Assembly: GCA_019694835.1 (NCBI GenBank)
Contig: JAIBBE010000083.1
Coordinates: 1 to 64,000 of the forward strand
Origin: Fimbriimonadaceae bacterium
Lineage (GTDB): Bacteria > Armatimonadota > Fimbriimonadia > Fimbriimonadales > Fimbriimonadaceae
Direction: 5' to 3'
Length of the DNA: 64,000 nt
The notes below the pieces were generated by a model. It was not told where the DNA came from, did no database searches, and saw only the letters and a list, made by a program, of their open reading frames with translations. Positions 1 to 8,556 of the stretch are shown here, piece by piece. A program made the position numbers and the translations under genes. Within the stretch, counting starts at the first letter, position 1, and each line of letters opens with the position of its first letter.

Positions 1-110
1 CCCGCTACCCGTTACCCGTCCCCCGCTACCCGTTACCCGTCCCCCGCTACCCGTTACCCGTCCCCCGCTACCCGTTACCCGTCCCCCGCTACCCGTTACC
101 CGTTACCCGT
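1..110. repeat. heptanucleotide tandem array (21-bp higher-order unit)
   Basis: About five copies of a 21-bp unit made of three related heptamers, CCCGCTA, CCCGTTA and CCCGTCC. The array ends exactly where the malG-like gene on the minus strand stops (TAG at 112-114). In the sense of that gene the unit reads GGGTARY, giving regularly spaced G triplets. It may continue beyond the left edge of the window. Confidence 0.95.
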
Positions 111-111
111 C

Positions 112-1854
112 CTACCGTCCGCCCAAGCCACTCAACGTCACGCCTTCGATGAAGTACTTCTGGGCGAAGAAGAACAGGACGAGGACCGGGAGCATCGCCA
201 TCGTCGCGAACGCCATCATCAGATGCTGCTCACTACCGCGTTGGCCTTGGAAGAGCTGGACGGCGTAGGCGATGGGCATGTTCTCGGGCGAGTTGATGTA
301 GATCAGCGGGCCCATGAAGTTGTTCCAGGCCCCCATAAAGGTCCAGATCGAAATCGCGGCGAGAGCGGGCTTAATCTGCGGCAGCATCACCTGCCAATAG
401 GTCCGCCAATAGGTGCAGCCGTCGATCTTGGCGGCATCCTCGAGCTCCATCGGAATCCCCGCAAAGAACTGGCGCAGCAGGAATACATTGAACGCCCCGG
501 CAAAGAACGCGGGAACCCAGAGCGGATAGAGCGTGTCGATCCAGCCCAACTGGCGATAGATAAGGAACGTGGGCAGCAAGGTGACTGCCCCCGGCAGCAT
601 CATCGTGCTCAGCAGGACCATGAACATCTGCGATTTGCCCGGGAAGCGAAGCCTCGAAAAAGCGTAGGCGACCAGCGAGCAGCTCAGCACCGTGCCGATG
701 ACGCTGAGGATCACGAGGATGAGGGTGTTCTTGAGATAGACGAGGCCGAAGTTGGTTTCGGGCGGCAAGTAGGCCAGCGAATCGGGGTAGTTTTTGAAGT
801 TCAGGCCGATGTGACGGACCGCTTCGACATCGTTGCCTTTCGCGACGAATTCGACGCCCTTCATGTCGGCGGGTTCGATAATCTGAACCCTGCGGTCGCC
901 GCCATCCAGTTCCTCCACGACCATGCCCCGAATCTTCTTGTTGTCGAAGGTCGAGGTCACGAGGGGGATGTTTCGCGGGACTTCTTTGAGGGCGGTTGGG
1001 GGTGCCTCGAAGGTCACGCCGCGCAAGACGAGCGGCTCATAAATCTCCATCATCCAGCGGTCTGCGGCAAGCTCTTTAAACCGCTGAACGACGACCGTCT
1101 GATCTTTGTATTTCGTTTCGTAGCGGGTGTTCTTGGGGTCCATATATGGCACGGTTTCGGACACCCGCGGAACCCATACGATGCCGTTAATCGATGCGAG
1201 GTCCTTGTCTTCCTTGAAGCTCGTGATGAGGAGCCAAGCGAACGGGATCCCGAACACGACGCAACCGACGAGGAGCGTCAAATGGGTCACCACCCCCTTC
1301 GCCATGCCCCGCCCCTGGGCTCTCCGTCCGGCCAGAGCCATCGCCCCGACCGCCGCGATCGCGAGTCCGGCCAAGCTCAGCGCAATAGGCATTGTCAGCG
1401 GAATCCTGCCGCGAATGATGTTGACAGGAATGGTGCCCGAGACCTGGAGCCAGATAAACAGCACGGCAAAGGCAAGCCAAATCCCAGCTGCAGTGAAGCG
1501 CTCCCGAGCCTCCTTTGCTCCCAGCGCCAGCCATCCTTGCCCGGCCCGAAGTAGGGTCATCCCAAGCCCCATCGTCCCCAACCAGGCATACACGCCCATC
1601 GCGAACCAGACAATTGGAATACTAAACGCCGCAGGCTCTGCCGGACGCCCGAGGTCCATCGGAAGGGTTGCACCAATCAGAAGGCCGACACCCGCAATTG
1701 CGCTCGCGAGAATAAGACCGTGACGGGTCCGGGACACGTCTTCACCCGGTCTAGGGAACTTAAACTGGATGCCCAAGAAAACCGCTCTTAAGAGCGCGAT
1801 CCAGCCGACCCATGTCGCCAAGGTGCCGACAGCGAATATCAGCCCAGCCGTCAC
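112..1854 (-). CDS. carbohydrate ABC transporter permease (MalG-like) with extra N-terminal membrane region
   Basis: Inner-membrane permease half of a sugar-type ABC importer. The cytoplasmic EAA loop, which contacts the ATPase, is visible near residues 468-482 (EDAAKIDGCTYWRTYW). The protein is about 580 residues, roughly twice the usual 280: about 190 residues with several hydrophobic helices precede the conserved core, and a hydrophilic segment of about 140 residues separates the first core helix from the rest. I chose the GTG at 1854 because it overlaps the upstream stop as GTGA and follows a GAGGTGGAG ribosome-binding stretch, implying translational coupling. An ATG at 1878 is the alternative. 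No ATPase gene is next to it, so it probably shares one encoded elsewhere. The substrate is unknown. Confidence 0.85.
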   Translation of the reverse strand: MTAGLIFAVGTLATWVGWIALLRAVFLGIQFKFPRPGEDVSRTRHGLILASAIAGVGLLIGATLPMDLGRPAEPAAFSIPIVWFAMGVYAWLGTMGLGMTLLRAGQGWLALGAKEARERFTAAGIWLAFAVLFIWLQVSGTIPVNIIRGRIPLTMPIALSLAGLAIAAVGAMALAGRRAQGRGMAKGVVTHLTLLVGCVVFGIPFAWLLITSFKEDKDLASINGIVWVPRVSETVPYMDPKNTRYETKYKDQTVVVQRFKELAADRWMMEIYEPLVLRGVTFEAPPTALKEVPRNIPLVTSTFDNKKIRGMVVEELDGGDRRVQIIEPADMKGVEFVAKGNDVEAVRHIGLNFKNYPDSLAYLPPETNFGLVYLKNTLILVILSVIGTVLSCSLVAYAFSRLRFPGKSQMFMVLLSTMMLPGAVTLLPTFLIYRQLGWIDTLYPLWVPAFFAGAFNVFLLRQFFAGIPMELEDAAKIDGCTYWRTYWQVMLPQIKPALAAISIWTFMGAWNNFMGPLIYINSPENMPIAYAVQLFQGQRGSEQHLMMAFATMAMLPVLVLFFFAQKYFIEGVTLSGLGGR

Positions 1855-4295
1855 TTCTCCACCTCGTAGTGAACCCAACGAGGAGCGAGTTTGAACTGAA
1901 TCAGTGTCAGCACCAGTACGATCACGAAGACAAGCCAGGCAATCGCGCTTGCATAGCCCATCTTGAAGTAGGTGAAGCCGTTCTGGAAGAGGTGGTAGAC
2001 CGGCATGAGCAGCGCGTCGCCCGGCCCCGCACCTTCACCTTTCGTGATGACGTAGATGCCGTCGAACTGCTGCAGCGCCCCGATGAATCCCATGACCAGA
2101 TTGAAGAAGATCAGTGAGCTCAGCTGGGGCAGCGTCACTGTCCAGAACTGCTGCCAAGGGGTCGCGCCGTCAATCGATGCGGCTTCGTAGAGAGTCGGTG
2201 AGACTCCTTTTAAGCCCGCGAGCCAAAGCACCATTCCCGAACCCGCGCCCCAGAGGCCTTGCAGGATCAGGGCGGGCTTGGCCCAATCTTCGACCGTCAG
2301 CCAGCCGGGGGGGTTGATGCCCATCCACGGCGTGATCGTGGCGTTCCAGAAGCCGTTGAGGATGCCACGCGTGGGATCCGGGTTGAGAATCCACATCCAC
2401 AGCACGACACTTGCAACAGCCGGAACGATGGCGGGGATGTAGAACACGGTTCGGTAGTAGCGCATGCCTCGAACGGCCGAATTCAGCAAGAGCGCGACCG
2501 CTAATCCGGTAATGATCCCGAAGGGGACGCCGATCCCCGCAAAATAGAGCGTATTGCCGAGCGCTTTCGACATGTTGATGCTGTCGTAGCTGAAGAAATC
2601 CGAGTAGTTCTTCGTCCCCACCCAACGCGCATCGTTCAGCACGTTGTAGGACGTAAAGCTGAAAAACAGGGAGGCAACCATCGGGCCGAGCGTGAAAACG
2701 AGAAATCCGATGAGCCACGGCGAGACGAACAGATAGGCCCACTTCGCTTCATGCCGACCGACCGCGCCGAGCCGCTGGCGCTTGTACGCCCACACCAGCC
2801 AAGCGACCCCAAGCACAACCGCTCCGAGCCCCAGGAAGGCCGGGATCCGCATGTCGATGACGGGGTACTTCTCTCGGTTGAAATACTCGTCCATGTCGCG
2901 CTGGACGACCTGCTGCCCAGCGAGCAATGCCTCTTTGGCCGATTTCTTCTTCAGGGCGGCTTGTTCCACCGCGCGAACGTGTTCGTTCCACAGAAGTTGT
3001 CCCACGAACGTCGCGGGGCGGATGCGCGAGAACGGCATCATGTCGATATGAAGCTGCACGGCCGCCGCGATGTTGGGCTGTCCTGGCTTAAACTCCTCGA
3101 ACATCTCGTCGTTCGTTTTGATGTGGGCTTGAACTCGTGCGACGAACTGCCGACCGCGAAGTTTCTCGAACTCGTTTTGAGCTCGCATCGAGGTAAAGCG
3201 CCCGCGCTTGCTGGTCCAATACTTGATAAACCGCCAAGCTGCCTCGACGTGCTTGGCGCCGGTCGGAATCGCGCACGAGTAGCCACCGATCCAGGTGATG
3301 AAGGTGTCCTTTTCGTTAGCGAAGCGTCCGCGCTTGTAGAACCGATCGTCCGGAACGGGAGCGGGTGCCACGCCGAAGTTCAGTTTGGGTACCCAGCGTG
3401 CGATCCCGAACGGAATCCAGTCGCCATCGATCTTCATCGCGACCTTGCCACGGAAGAAGGGGTCGTTCTCGTTGCCCTGGAAGGTTCCTTGGAACTTCTG
3501 GGCTTCTTCGTAGCCGCCGAGGAGATCGTAGCCATCCACCATGAACTGCAGGGCTTCGACGGCTTCAGGGGACGCCAACGTGCAAGTTCGACCATCCTCG
3601 CTGATAAACGACGCGTTGTTCTGAAACGCGTACATGTAGAGCCACGAGTTGCCGTAATTCGGGATGAACCCCGCGCGCTCCAGTCGACCGTTCTTGTCCT
3701 TTTTAGTCAGGACTTTGCTGTAGGCGAGGATCTCGCTCCACGTTCGCGGCGGCTTTGTCGGGTCGAGGCCAGCCTTTCGCAAGTTATCGGCCTCTTCGTT
3801 GAAGACATCACGATTCCAATACAGAATGCGGTCGTCGGTGCCGGTCGGGATCGCGTAGACCTTGCCCTCGAAGCTGGCCTCATTCCAGGCGGCCGGGTAG
3901 TAGTCCTTCGGATCGACACTGAATTCGTCCTTTCCCAAGTCCCGTTGGATCAGGTCGTCGAGCGCCATGAACGCCCCTCGACTGGCCCAGTCCGAGACCG
4001 AGAAGCGGTCTTGAAGAATGACATCGGGTGGGACTTTGCCGACGATGGCCGTCATCAGCTTCTGAGGGTTCATGTTTCCCGCCCCCATGCTGAGAGGTCG
4101 AACTTCGATGTCGCGATTGAGCTTTTCGAACTCCCGAATCGCCGCTTCGTCTCCCTTTGAGTCCGGGCCCATCTGGAGGCCCCAGACGACCAGCTTGGTG
4201 CGCTCCTTGGGAACGCCGGAGTCTTGGGCCAGGCAGGAGAGGGTAGCAAGCGCCAAAGCGATTGCGGCTGCGGTGATTCTCCATTGAACTCGCAT
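1851..4295 (-). CDS. fused extracellular solute-binding protein and MalF-like ABC permease
   Basis: An 814-residue fusion. Residues 1-23 form a signal sequence. Residues about 30-450 are a family-1 sugar-binding protein (opening KLVVWGLQMGPDSKGDEAAI, with FFRGKVAMKIDGDW further on). A membrane span at about 480-505 leads into a MalF-type permease from about 515 to the end, with its EAA loop near 702-716 (EAASIDGATPWQQFW). Normally these are two proteins; here the receptor is tethered to its own permease. The start is the ATG before MRVQWRITA, giving a proper signal peptide; the frame stays open upstream to 4784 but that part is not protein-like. A TAGAAT at about 4310-4315 could be its -10 element. 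It is co-transcribed with the downstream MalG-like gene (4-bp overlap). Confidence 0.87.
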   Translation of the reverse strand: MRVQWRITAAAIALALATLSCLAQDSGVPKERTKLVVWGLQMGPDSKGDEAAIREFEKLNRDIEVRPLSMGAGNMNPQKLMTAIVGKVPPDVILQDRFSVSDWASRGAFMALDDLIQRDLGKDEFSVDPKDYYPAAWNEASFEGKVYAIPTGTDDRILYWNRDVFNEEADNLRKAGLDPTKPPRTWSEILAYSKVLTKKDKNGRLERAGFIPNYGNSWLYMYAFQNNASFISEDGRTCTLASPEAVEALQFMVDGYDLLGGYEEAQKFQGTFQGNENDPFFRGKVAMKIDGDWIPFGIARWVPKLNFGVAPAPVPDDRFYKRGRFANEKDTFITWIGGYSCAIPTGAKHVEAAWRFIKYWTSKRGRFTSMRAQNEFEKLRGRQFVARVQAHIKTNDEMFEEFKPGQPNIAAAVQLHIDMMPFSRIRPATFVGQLLWNEHVRAVEQAALKKKSAKEALLAGQQVVQRDMDEYFNREKYPVIDMRIPAFLGLGAVVLGVAWLVWAYKRQRLGAVGRHEAKWAYLFVSPWLIGFLVFTLGPMVASLFFSFTSYNVLNDARWVGTKNYSDFFSYDSINMSKALGNTLYFAGIGVPFGIITGLAVALLLNSAVRGMRYYRTVFYIPAIVPAVASVVLWMWILNPDPTRGILNGFWNATITPWMGINPPGWLTVEDWAKPALILQGLWGAGSGMVLWLAGLKGVSPTLYEAASIDGATPWQQFWTVTLPQLSSLIFFNLVMGFIGALQQFDGIYVITKGEGAGPGDALLMPVYHLFQNGFTYFKMGYASAIAWLVFVIVLVLTLIQFKLAPRWVHYEVEK

Positions 4296-4363
4296 GGGTT
4301 TCCTACGCGATTCTACAACGAAACTGGTTCGCTTTGAACCGTGAATACGAATTCTTGCCCGGT

Positions 4364-4407
4364 TCCCCCTCTCCACTCCGGTGGAGAGGGGGTTAGGGGG
4401 TGAGGTC
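4364..4407. repeat. palindromic element family A, copy A1
   Basis: CCCTCTCCACTCCGGTGGAG and following G-rich arm GGGGTTAGGGGGTGAGGTC. Related copies are at 41202-41245, 55502-55544, 59328-59373, 62152-62191 and 63145-63187. It lies upstream of the ABC transporter operon. Confidence 0.85.
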
Positions 4408-4425
4408 AGAGAGTCGCGAGGAACC

Positions 4426-4527
4426 GGGTGGCCGGGGTGATGAATTGTGCACCCCGGCTCAGCCAAGGAGCGACAGCCTCCCGAAGTTGGCAGAACCCTG
4501 GTGCACAATTCATCACCAGGGCCACCC
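4426..4527. repeat. long imperfect inverted repeat (28-bp arms)
   Basis: Arms at 4426-4453 and 4500-4527 are inverted copies of each other with only two mismatches over 28 bp (core GGTGATGAATTGTGCACC), separated by 46 bp. No reading frame lies inside. It could be a small nonautonomous element or a strong transcript hairpin. Together with repeat A1 it fills the space between the DUF3187 gene and the ABC operon. Confidence 0.85.
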
Positions 4528-4555
4528 AGGTTAAGGCTTAACCGACGTCCAATCC

Positions 4556-5512
4556 TCAAAACTTCCAGCCGTACCGAACTCCCGCCGTGAAGTCCGGACC
4601 CACGTTCGCACCCTCCGGCCACTTTCCATTGAACAAGTCCCGATCTTCGCTGAAGTAGAGCTCGATCGTCTCGCGCGCGGACATCTGACGCCGAAAACCG
4701 AAGGTGACGAGCCGGTGGCTGGCGTCCGCGCCCCGTGCTCCCGTCGTAATCGGCGCCCGCTCGGATTGCCACTGCACGACCCACGAGTCACGGGAATTCG
4801 GCGTGTAAATCAGGGCAAGACATTCCTGGTCAATCAGACTTCTGGTCGCGGGCAGGCGGGTCGCCTTGCCCTGAAGAACAACTCCCAATTGAGCATGGCC
4901 GGCCAGTTTCTGGGCGATCGGAAACCGATAGTCCACCGAAACACCCAGATCTGGAGCGCCGCTGCCCATCAGGCGCGACGCATCCCCGGTCGGGAGTTTC
5001 AGTGCCGCTGAAGCGGACAATCGAGGATTCAGCGTCTGAGTCAGACCGACTGTGACATCTCCCAACCCGGCGGCACTGCCGAATTGGTACTCACCATCGA
5101 GCAGAATCGTGGATCCGCCGTATGGCGTTATGTCCCGGATCTTGTCGGTCCAACCCAAGATGTTCCGGTGCCACCAGTCGATGATTGGGTCTAGAAAGCC
5201 GCCGCCTCGATTGAGCAGAGCGCCCGAAAACCAAAGTTCGCGGTTCTTCTGCCATCCCATCCGATACAGAACTTCGAGCCTGTCAATCTCCGCATCCTCG
5301 AACATGCCCGGCCGTGATCGGAAGTCGTTTGCGGTCGTCAACCCGACCTCCCACGCCCGTTCGCCCTTACCTAGCGCAGGACCAGCCAAGGGCATTCGAA
5401 GGAAAGCCAAGGCGATCGCCCGGTGATTTCGGGTCTGGATGGGCATGGGCTGAATCGGAAGCCTCGGCTGAAGGGCGGCAGCCACGGCGAGCGACACGGC
5501 GGTGAAGGGCAT
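4556..5512 (-). CDS. DUF3187-like outer-membrane protein
   Basis: A 318-residue exported protein whose mature start (PIQPMPIQTRNHRAIALAF) matches my memory of DUF3187 proteins, which begin with a P-x-RN-x-x-P pattern. The rest alternates short hydrophobic/polar strands with glycine- and aromatic-rich turns (FGSAAGLGDVTVGL, SASAALKLPTG) and ends in an aromatic residue (RYGWKF), all typical of an outer-membrane beta barrel. The N-terminus (residues 1-20) serves as signal peptide. It starts 9 bp after the flavoprotein gene stops, so the two are likely one operon. Biochemical role unknown. Confidence 0.7.
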   Translation of the reverse strand: MPFTAVSLAVAAALQPRLPIQPMPIQTRNHRAIALAFLRMPLAGPALGKGERAWEVGLTTANDFRSRPGMFEDAEIDRLEVLYRMGWQKNRELWFSGALLNRGGGFLDPIIDWWHRNILGWTDKIRDITPYGGSTILLDGEYQFGSAAGLGDVTVGLTQTLNPRLSASAALKLPTGDASRLMGSGAPDLGVSVDYRFPIAQKLAGHAQLGVVLQGKATRLPATRSLIDQECLALIYTPNSRDSWVVQWQSERAPITTGARGADASHRLVTFGFRRQMSARETIELYFSEDRDLFNGKWPEGANVGPDFTAGVRYGWKF

Positions 5513-5521
5513 AAACCGAGT

Positions 5522-6775
5522 TTAGCCCACGAGCGCATCGCGCGCCGCCGTTTCCCCGGCTACATAGCCGGTGGCGAAAGCAGCCTGCAAGTTGTAGCCG
5601 CCCACTGGCCCGGCGATGTCCAGAACTTCCCCGCACAAATACAGACCGGGGCACTTGAGCGAGCGCATGGTCTGAGGGTCAACTTCATCGAGCGCCACCC
5701 CGCCCGCGACGACCTCACCCTTATCCAGCCAAACCTCGTCCACCTCGCCGAGTCGCCAGCCCTTAAGGACTTCGACCAAGCGATTCCGTTGCTTTTGAGG
5801 CAACTGGGCGGCGATGACCGTCGGCGAAATCCCGGCTTCCTCCAGCAGAGGATCTTCCAGTCGTTGCGGCACGATCTGGTCGAGGAAGCCGCGTACCAGT
5901 TTCTTGGGATGATCGCTCAGCCAGCACTTTAAGCGGGTGGAAAGCTCTTCGAACGTCTCACTCGGAGCCAAATCGACTTCGATCGTCACCGGACCTGACT
6001 CCTTTGCTTCCGAGACCATTCGGCTGATTCCCAGAACGGTCGGACCCGAGATGCCGCGATGGGTAAAGAGCAGGTCGCCTCGCCACCGCGTCAGTTCCTT
6101 GCCGCCCGCCCGTGCCTTGAGTACGATTTCGCGCAGCGCAATCCCGGCTCGTTCGCCTTGCCCTGCCATCACGATGGGGGCCAGCGCAGCCCGGATCGGA
6201 ACGAGGCGGTGGCCGAGACGAGTTGCCCACGGCCAACCATCGCCCGTCGTTCCTGAGTTGGGATAGGAACTTCCACCAACAGCAAGCACCACCTGGCGGC
6301 AGCCAACCATTCCCGATTCCGTCTTCACCCCGGCTACCCCAATCTCGTCGCGAATCACGTCCAAGACCCGAGTCTCGAGCCTCACATCGACCTTCGCTTC
6401 GTCTAGGTAAGTTCGCAGGATGGCCACCACGTCCTTCGCGGTCTGGTCGACCGGAAAGATGCGGCCGTCGGGCCTGGTGTAGACGCGAAGACCCCGCGAG
6501 GTCAGCATGTCGACGATCTGCCGATTCGTCAGTCGGTAGCAGGAGGGGCGAATGAACCGGGCTTCGTTGGGGCGGAACGCCTTGAGCACGCTCTCCAGCG
6601 GTCCATCGTGGGTGATGTTGCACTTGCCTCCCCCCGAGATGAGGATTTTCGTGCCGATACGGGGAGTCTTCTCAAGCAGGACCGTCTTTGCACCCAGAGA
6701 GGCAGCCCGCCAAGCCGCCATGATGCCGCCCGCGCCTGCGCCGATTACGACGACATCCACCTCTGCCACGCGCAC
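5522..6775 (-). CDS. HI0933/BaiN-like FAD-dependent oxidoreductase
   Basis: A 417-residue flavoprotein of the HI0933 (YhiN/BaiN) family. The N-terminal dinucleotide-binding loop GAGAGGIMAA at residues 10-19 is followed by the family hallmark ISGGGKCNITH. The C-terminal FAD-contacting part reads GEVLDIAGPVGGYNLQAAF. I chose the GTG at 6775, which gives VRVAEVDVVVIGAG and is preceded 7 nt upstream by an AGGAGAGG ribosome-binding site; the frame is open to 7501 but the upstream part runs antisense to the next gene. The substrate of this family is not settled. The first gene of a probable two-gene operon with the DUF3187 gene. Confidence 0.87.
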   Translation of the reverse strand: MRVAEVDVVVIGAGAGGIMAAWRAASLGAKTVLLEKTPRIGTKILISGGGKCNITHDGPLESVLKAFRPNEARFIRPSCYRLTNRQIVDMLTSRGLRVYTRPDGRIFPVDQTAKDVVAILRTYLDEAKVDVRLETRVLDVIRDEIGVAGVKTESGMVGCRQVVLAVGGSSYPNSGTTGDGWPWATRLGHRLVPIRAALAPIVMAGQGERAGIALREIVLKARAGGKELTRWRGDLLFTHRGISGPTVLGISRMVSEAKESGPVTIEVDLAPSETFEELSTRLKCWLSDHPKKLVRGFLDQIVPQRLEDPLLEEAGISPTVIAAQLPQKQRNRLVEVLKGWRLGEVDEVWLDKGEVVAGGVALDEVDPQTMRSLKCPGLYLCGEVLDIAGPVGGYNLQAAFATGYVAGETAARDALVG

Positions 6776-6805
6776 CAGGCTACCTCTCCTAGCGAATGAG
6801 CACTC

Positions 6806-6877
6806 GTACCGCTGGCATCTTGCCGGCACCGCATACGATGAAACTGCCTCGGGAGGCCGGCAAGATGCCCGCGGTAC
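6806..6877. repeat. palindromic element family C, copy C1
   Basis: Two inverted arms, GTACCGCTGGCATCTTGCCG and its complement ending GGCAAGATGCCCGCGGTAC, around a variable centre. Other copies are at 13314-13384, 41056-41078, 55632-55655, 55813-55838 and 62219-62243. It sits between divergent genes. Confidence 0.85.
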
Positions 6878-6934
6878 GTCCCGGGCCCCATCTTCGTGCA
6901 AAGGCGATCTCAAACCCGAGTTTTGGCCATGGGA

Positions 6935-6940
6935 TAACAT
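6935..6940 (+). promoter_or_regulatory. -10-like hexamer TAACAT, 6 nt before the start codon
   Basis: TAACAT ends 6 nt before the ATG at 6947 and no Shine-Dalgarno sequence is present. This fits a leaderless transcript beginning at or near the start codon. Confidence 0.4.
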
Positions 6941-6946
6941 GGACGA

Positions 6947-7780
6947 ATGGCTGACTTGACACGCCGCGAAGTACTTAGTACGGGACTTCTCGGGCTCTCG
7001 TCCCTTGCGCTCGCTCACCCCGCTCTCGCGTTCCTGCAGGACCCTTACAGTCCCTTCAAGATGGGAATCCAGAGCTACAGCCTTCGCGGTGTCGGATTCC
7101 CGAAAGCGGTCGAACAGTGTGGCGAACTCAGCCTGCAGTACTTGGAAGCCTTTCCCGGCCACTTTCCGATGACCGAGGATCCCGCGGTCATCAAGTCGAC
7201 CAAGGAACTGCTGGCCCAGAACAAGGTCAAGTTGACCGCGTGGGGCGTGCAGGGGTTTGGCGACAATGAGGCAGAGTGCCGGAAGGTCTTCGAGTTCGCC
7301 AAGGCGATGGGAATCGCCGTAATCAGTGCCGACCCGAGCAAAGAGTCCCTTCCCATCCTCGACAAGCTCGTCAGGGAGTTTCGCATTGCCATCGCGATCC
7401 ACAATCACGGCCCAGGTGCGCGCTATGACAAGCTCGATAGCGTTTTGCAGGCCGTTGAAGGGCGTGATACTCTTCTTGGTGCCTGCGTGGATACGGGCCA
7501 CGCCCTACGCAGCCAAGAAGATCCGGTGCGATGGATTCAGAAGCTCGGCAAACGCGTCCACGGCGTCCATTTGAAGGACGTCCGCGATGCAAAGACCTTC
7601 ACGATCCTCGGCGAGGGCGATCTACGCGTTGTGGAGTTCCTTAAAGAGCTCCGTAAGATTGGTTACAGCCAACCGATTTCCCTCGAGTACGAGGAGAATC
7701 CGGACAACGTCCTTCCCGATATCAAAGCTTGCCTCGCGAACGTACGTGCGGCGATTGAGGTGGTACGAAAATCGAAGTAG
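6947..7780 (+). CDS. exported sugar phosphate isomerase/epimerase-like TIM-barrel protein
   Basis: A 277-residue AP-endonuclease-2/xylose-isomerase-like barrel. Residues 1-29 form a Tat-type signal (TRREVLSTGLLGLSSLALA). Metal-site segments typical of the family are visible: E at LQYLEAFPG, HNH in IAIHNHGPGARY, D and H in ACVDTGHAL, H in VHGVHLKDV, and E in ISLEYEENPD. Proteins of this family isomerise or epimerise sugars; the exact substrate cannot be read. The gene is followed 23 bp later by a macro-domain gene, probably in the same transcript. Confidence 0.83.
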   Translation: MADLTRREVLSTGLLGLSSLALAHPALAFLQDPYSPFKMGIQSYSLRGVGFPKAVEQCGELSLQYLEAFPGHFPMTEDPAVIKSTKELLAQNKVKLTAWGVQGFGDNEAECRKVFEFAKAMGIAVISADPSKESLPILDKLVREFRIAIAIHNHGPGARYDKLDSVLQAVEGRDTLLGACVDTGHALRSQEDPVRWIQKLGKRVHGVHLKDVRDAKTFTILGEGDLRVVEFLKELRKIGYSQPISLEYEENPDNVLPDIKACLANVRAAIEVVRKSK

Positions 7781-7803
7781 CGACGAGCTATCTCGGCGGC
7801 CTC

Positions 7804-8325
7804 GTGACGGTCCGGGTGGGCAACATTGCGACCCAAGAAGTCGACGCCATCGTTAATGCCGCCAATTCAACCCTCATGGGAGGCGGTGGCGTTGACAGAG
7901 CCATTCATACTGCGGCTGGCCCGACTGTCCTCAAGGAGTGTCAGGAGATTCGGGAGACGCTCTATCCCAAGGGGCTGCCGACCGGCCAAGCCGTGCTCAC
8001 CTCGGGCGGTAACCTCAAGGCCAAATACATCATCCACACCGTCGGTCCGATTTTTGGCCGCAACCCGGGTGAAGAGACCAATCAACTCGCGAGCGCCTAC
8101 CACAACTCGTTGAAGCTGGCGGTCGAGGCCGGGATCAAGACGATCGCCTTTCCGGCAATCTCCACCGGTGCCTATCGATTCCCACCCGAACTGTCGGCTG
8201 CCGTTTCTTCGATGACCATCGAGGCCTTCTTGCTGAACTGCACGGAACTCAGCGAGGTTCGGCTCGTCTTCTTCGGCGAGTCCGACTTGCGGGTGTTTCG
8301 AAATACCAACAAGTTCAGCCGCTAG
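7804..8325 (+). CDS. macro domain protein (O-acetyl-ADP-ribose deacetylase type)
   Basis: A 173-residue single macro domain. The ADP-ribose-binding signatures are clear: VDAIVNAANSTLMGGGGVD near residues 13-31 and the second loop AFPAISTGAYRFP near 117-129. Such proteins hydrolyse O-acetyl-ADP-ribose or remove ADP-ribose from macromolecules. I used the GTG at 7804; no ATG is available upstream before a stop at 7756. A short gap to the preceding gene suggests co-transcription. Confidence 0.9.
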   Translation: MTVRVGNIATQEVDAIVNAANSTLMGGGGVDRAIHTAAGPTVLKECQEIRETLYPKGLPTGQAVLTSGGNLKAKYIIHTVGPIFGRNPGEETNQLASAYHNSLKLAVEAGIKTIAFPAISTGAYRFPPELSAAVSSMTIEAFLLNCTELSEVRLVFFGESDLRVFRNTNKFSR

Positions 8326-8334
8326 TCCAATCTC

Positions 8335-8529
8335 TTACTCGGCAAGTTTCAGTAACTCGACCGCCTGTTCGCGGGTCACCGTCGGGAAGCAATCCAAGAA
8401 CTCGTCGAGTGACTTGCCTCGCTCTAGGTAGGCGTAGAGGACGCCAACAGGCACGCGCGTTCCGGCAAAGACCAGCGTTCCGCCCAGTATCTCGGGATTC
8501 GACTCAACAAGGTGCCTGTCACTTACCAT
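8335..8529 (-). CDS. DUF433 domain protein (VapB-like antitoxin family)
   Basis: A 64-residue protein matching DUF433: VESNPEILGGTLVFAGTRVP followed by a helix-turn-helix-like C-terminal half ending in FPTVTREQAVELL. DUF433 proteins often act as antitoxins paired with a PIN-domain toxin. No PIN gene is adjacent: the downstream neighbour converges on it and is the macro gene. So it is either an orphan antitoxin or a regulator. Start is the ATG at 8529. Confidence 0.8.
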   Translation of the reverse strand: MVSDRHLVESNPEILGGTLVFAGTRVPVGVLYAYLERGKSLDEFLDCFPTVTREQAVELLKLAE

Positions 8530-8535
8530 CAGGCG

Positions 8536-8541
8536 AGTGTA
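8536..8541 (-). promoter_or_regulatory. -10-like hexamer TACACT, 6 nt before the DUF433 start
   Basis: On the minus strand TACACT ends 6 nt before the ATG at 8529, with no ribosome-binding site between them. It belongs to the leaderless-type pattern. Confidence 0.4.
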
Positions 8542-8556
8542 CCGGTTGGGACGCCG

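Noticed and set aside
1..110. Possible CRISPR array (also at 53766-53870)
   Set aside because: Units are 7 or 21 bp, with no unique spacers between repeats, and no cas genes are nearby.
2751..4160. Long plus-strand frame (469 codons) opposite the binding-protein/permease gene
   Set aside because: It is antisense to a clearly coding gene and reads as arginine-, histidine- and glutamate-rich shadow sequence with no motif. Such shadows are common in GC-rich DNA.
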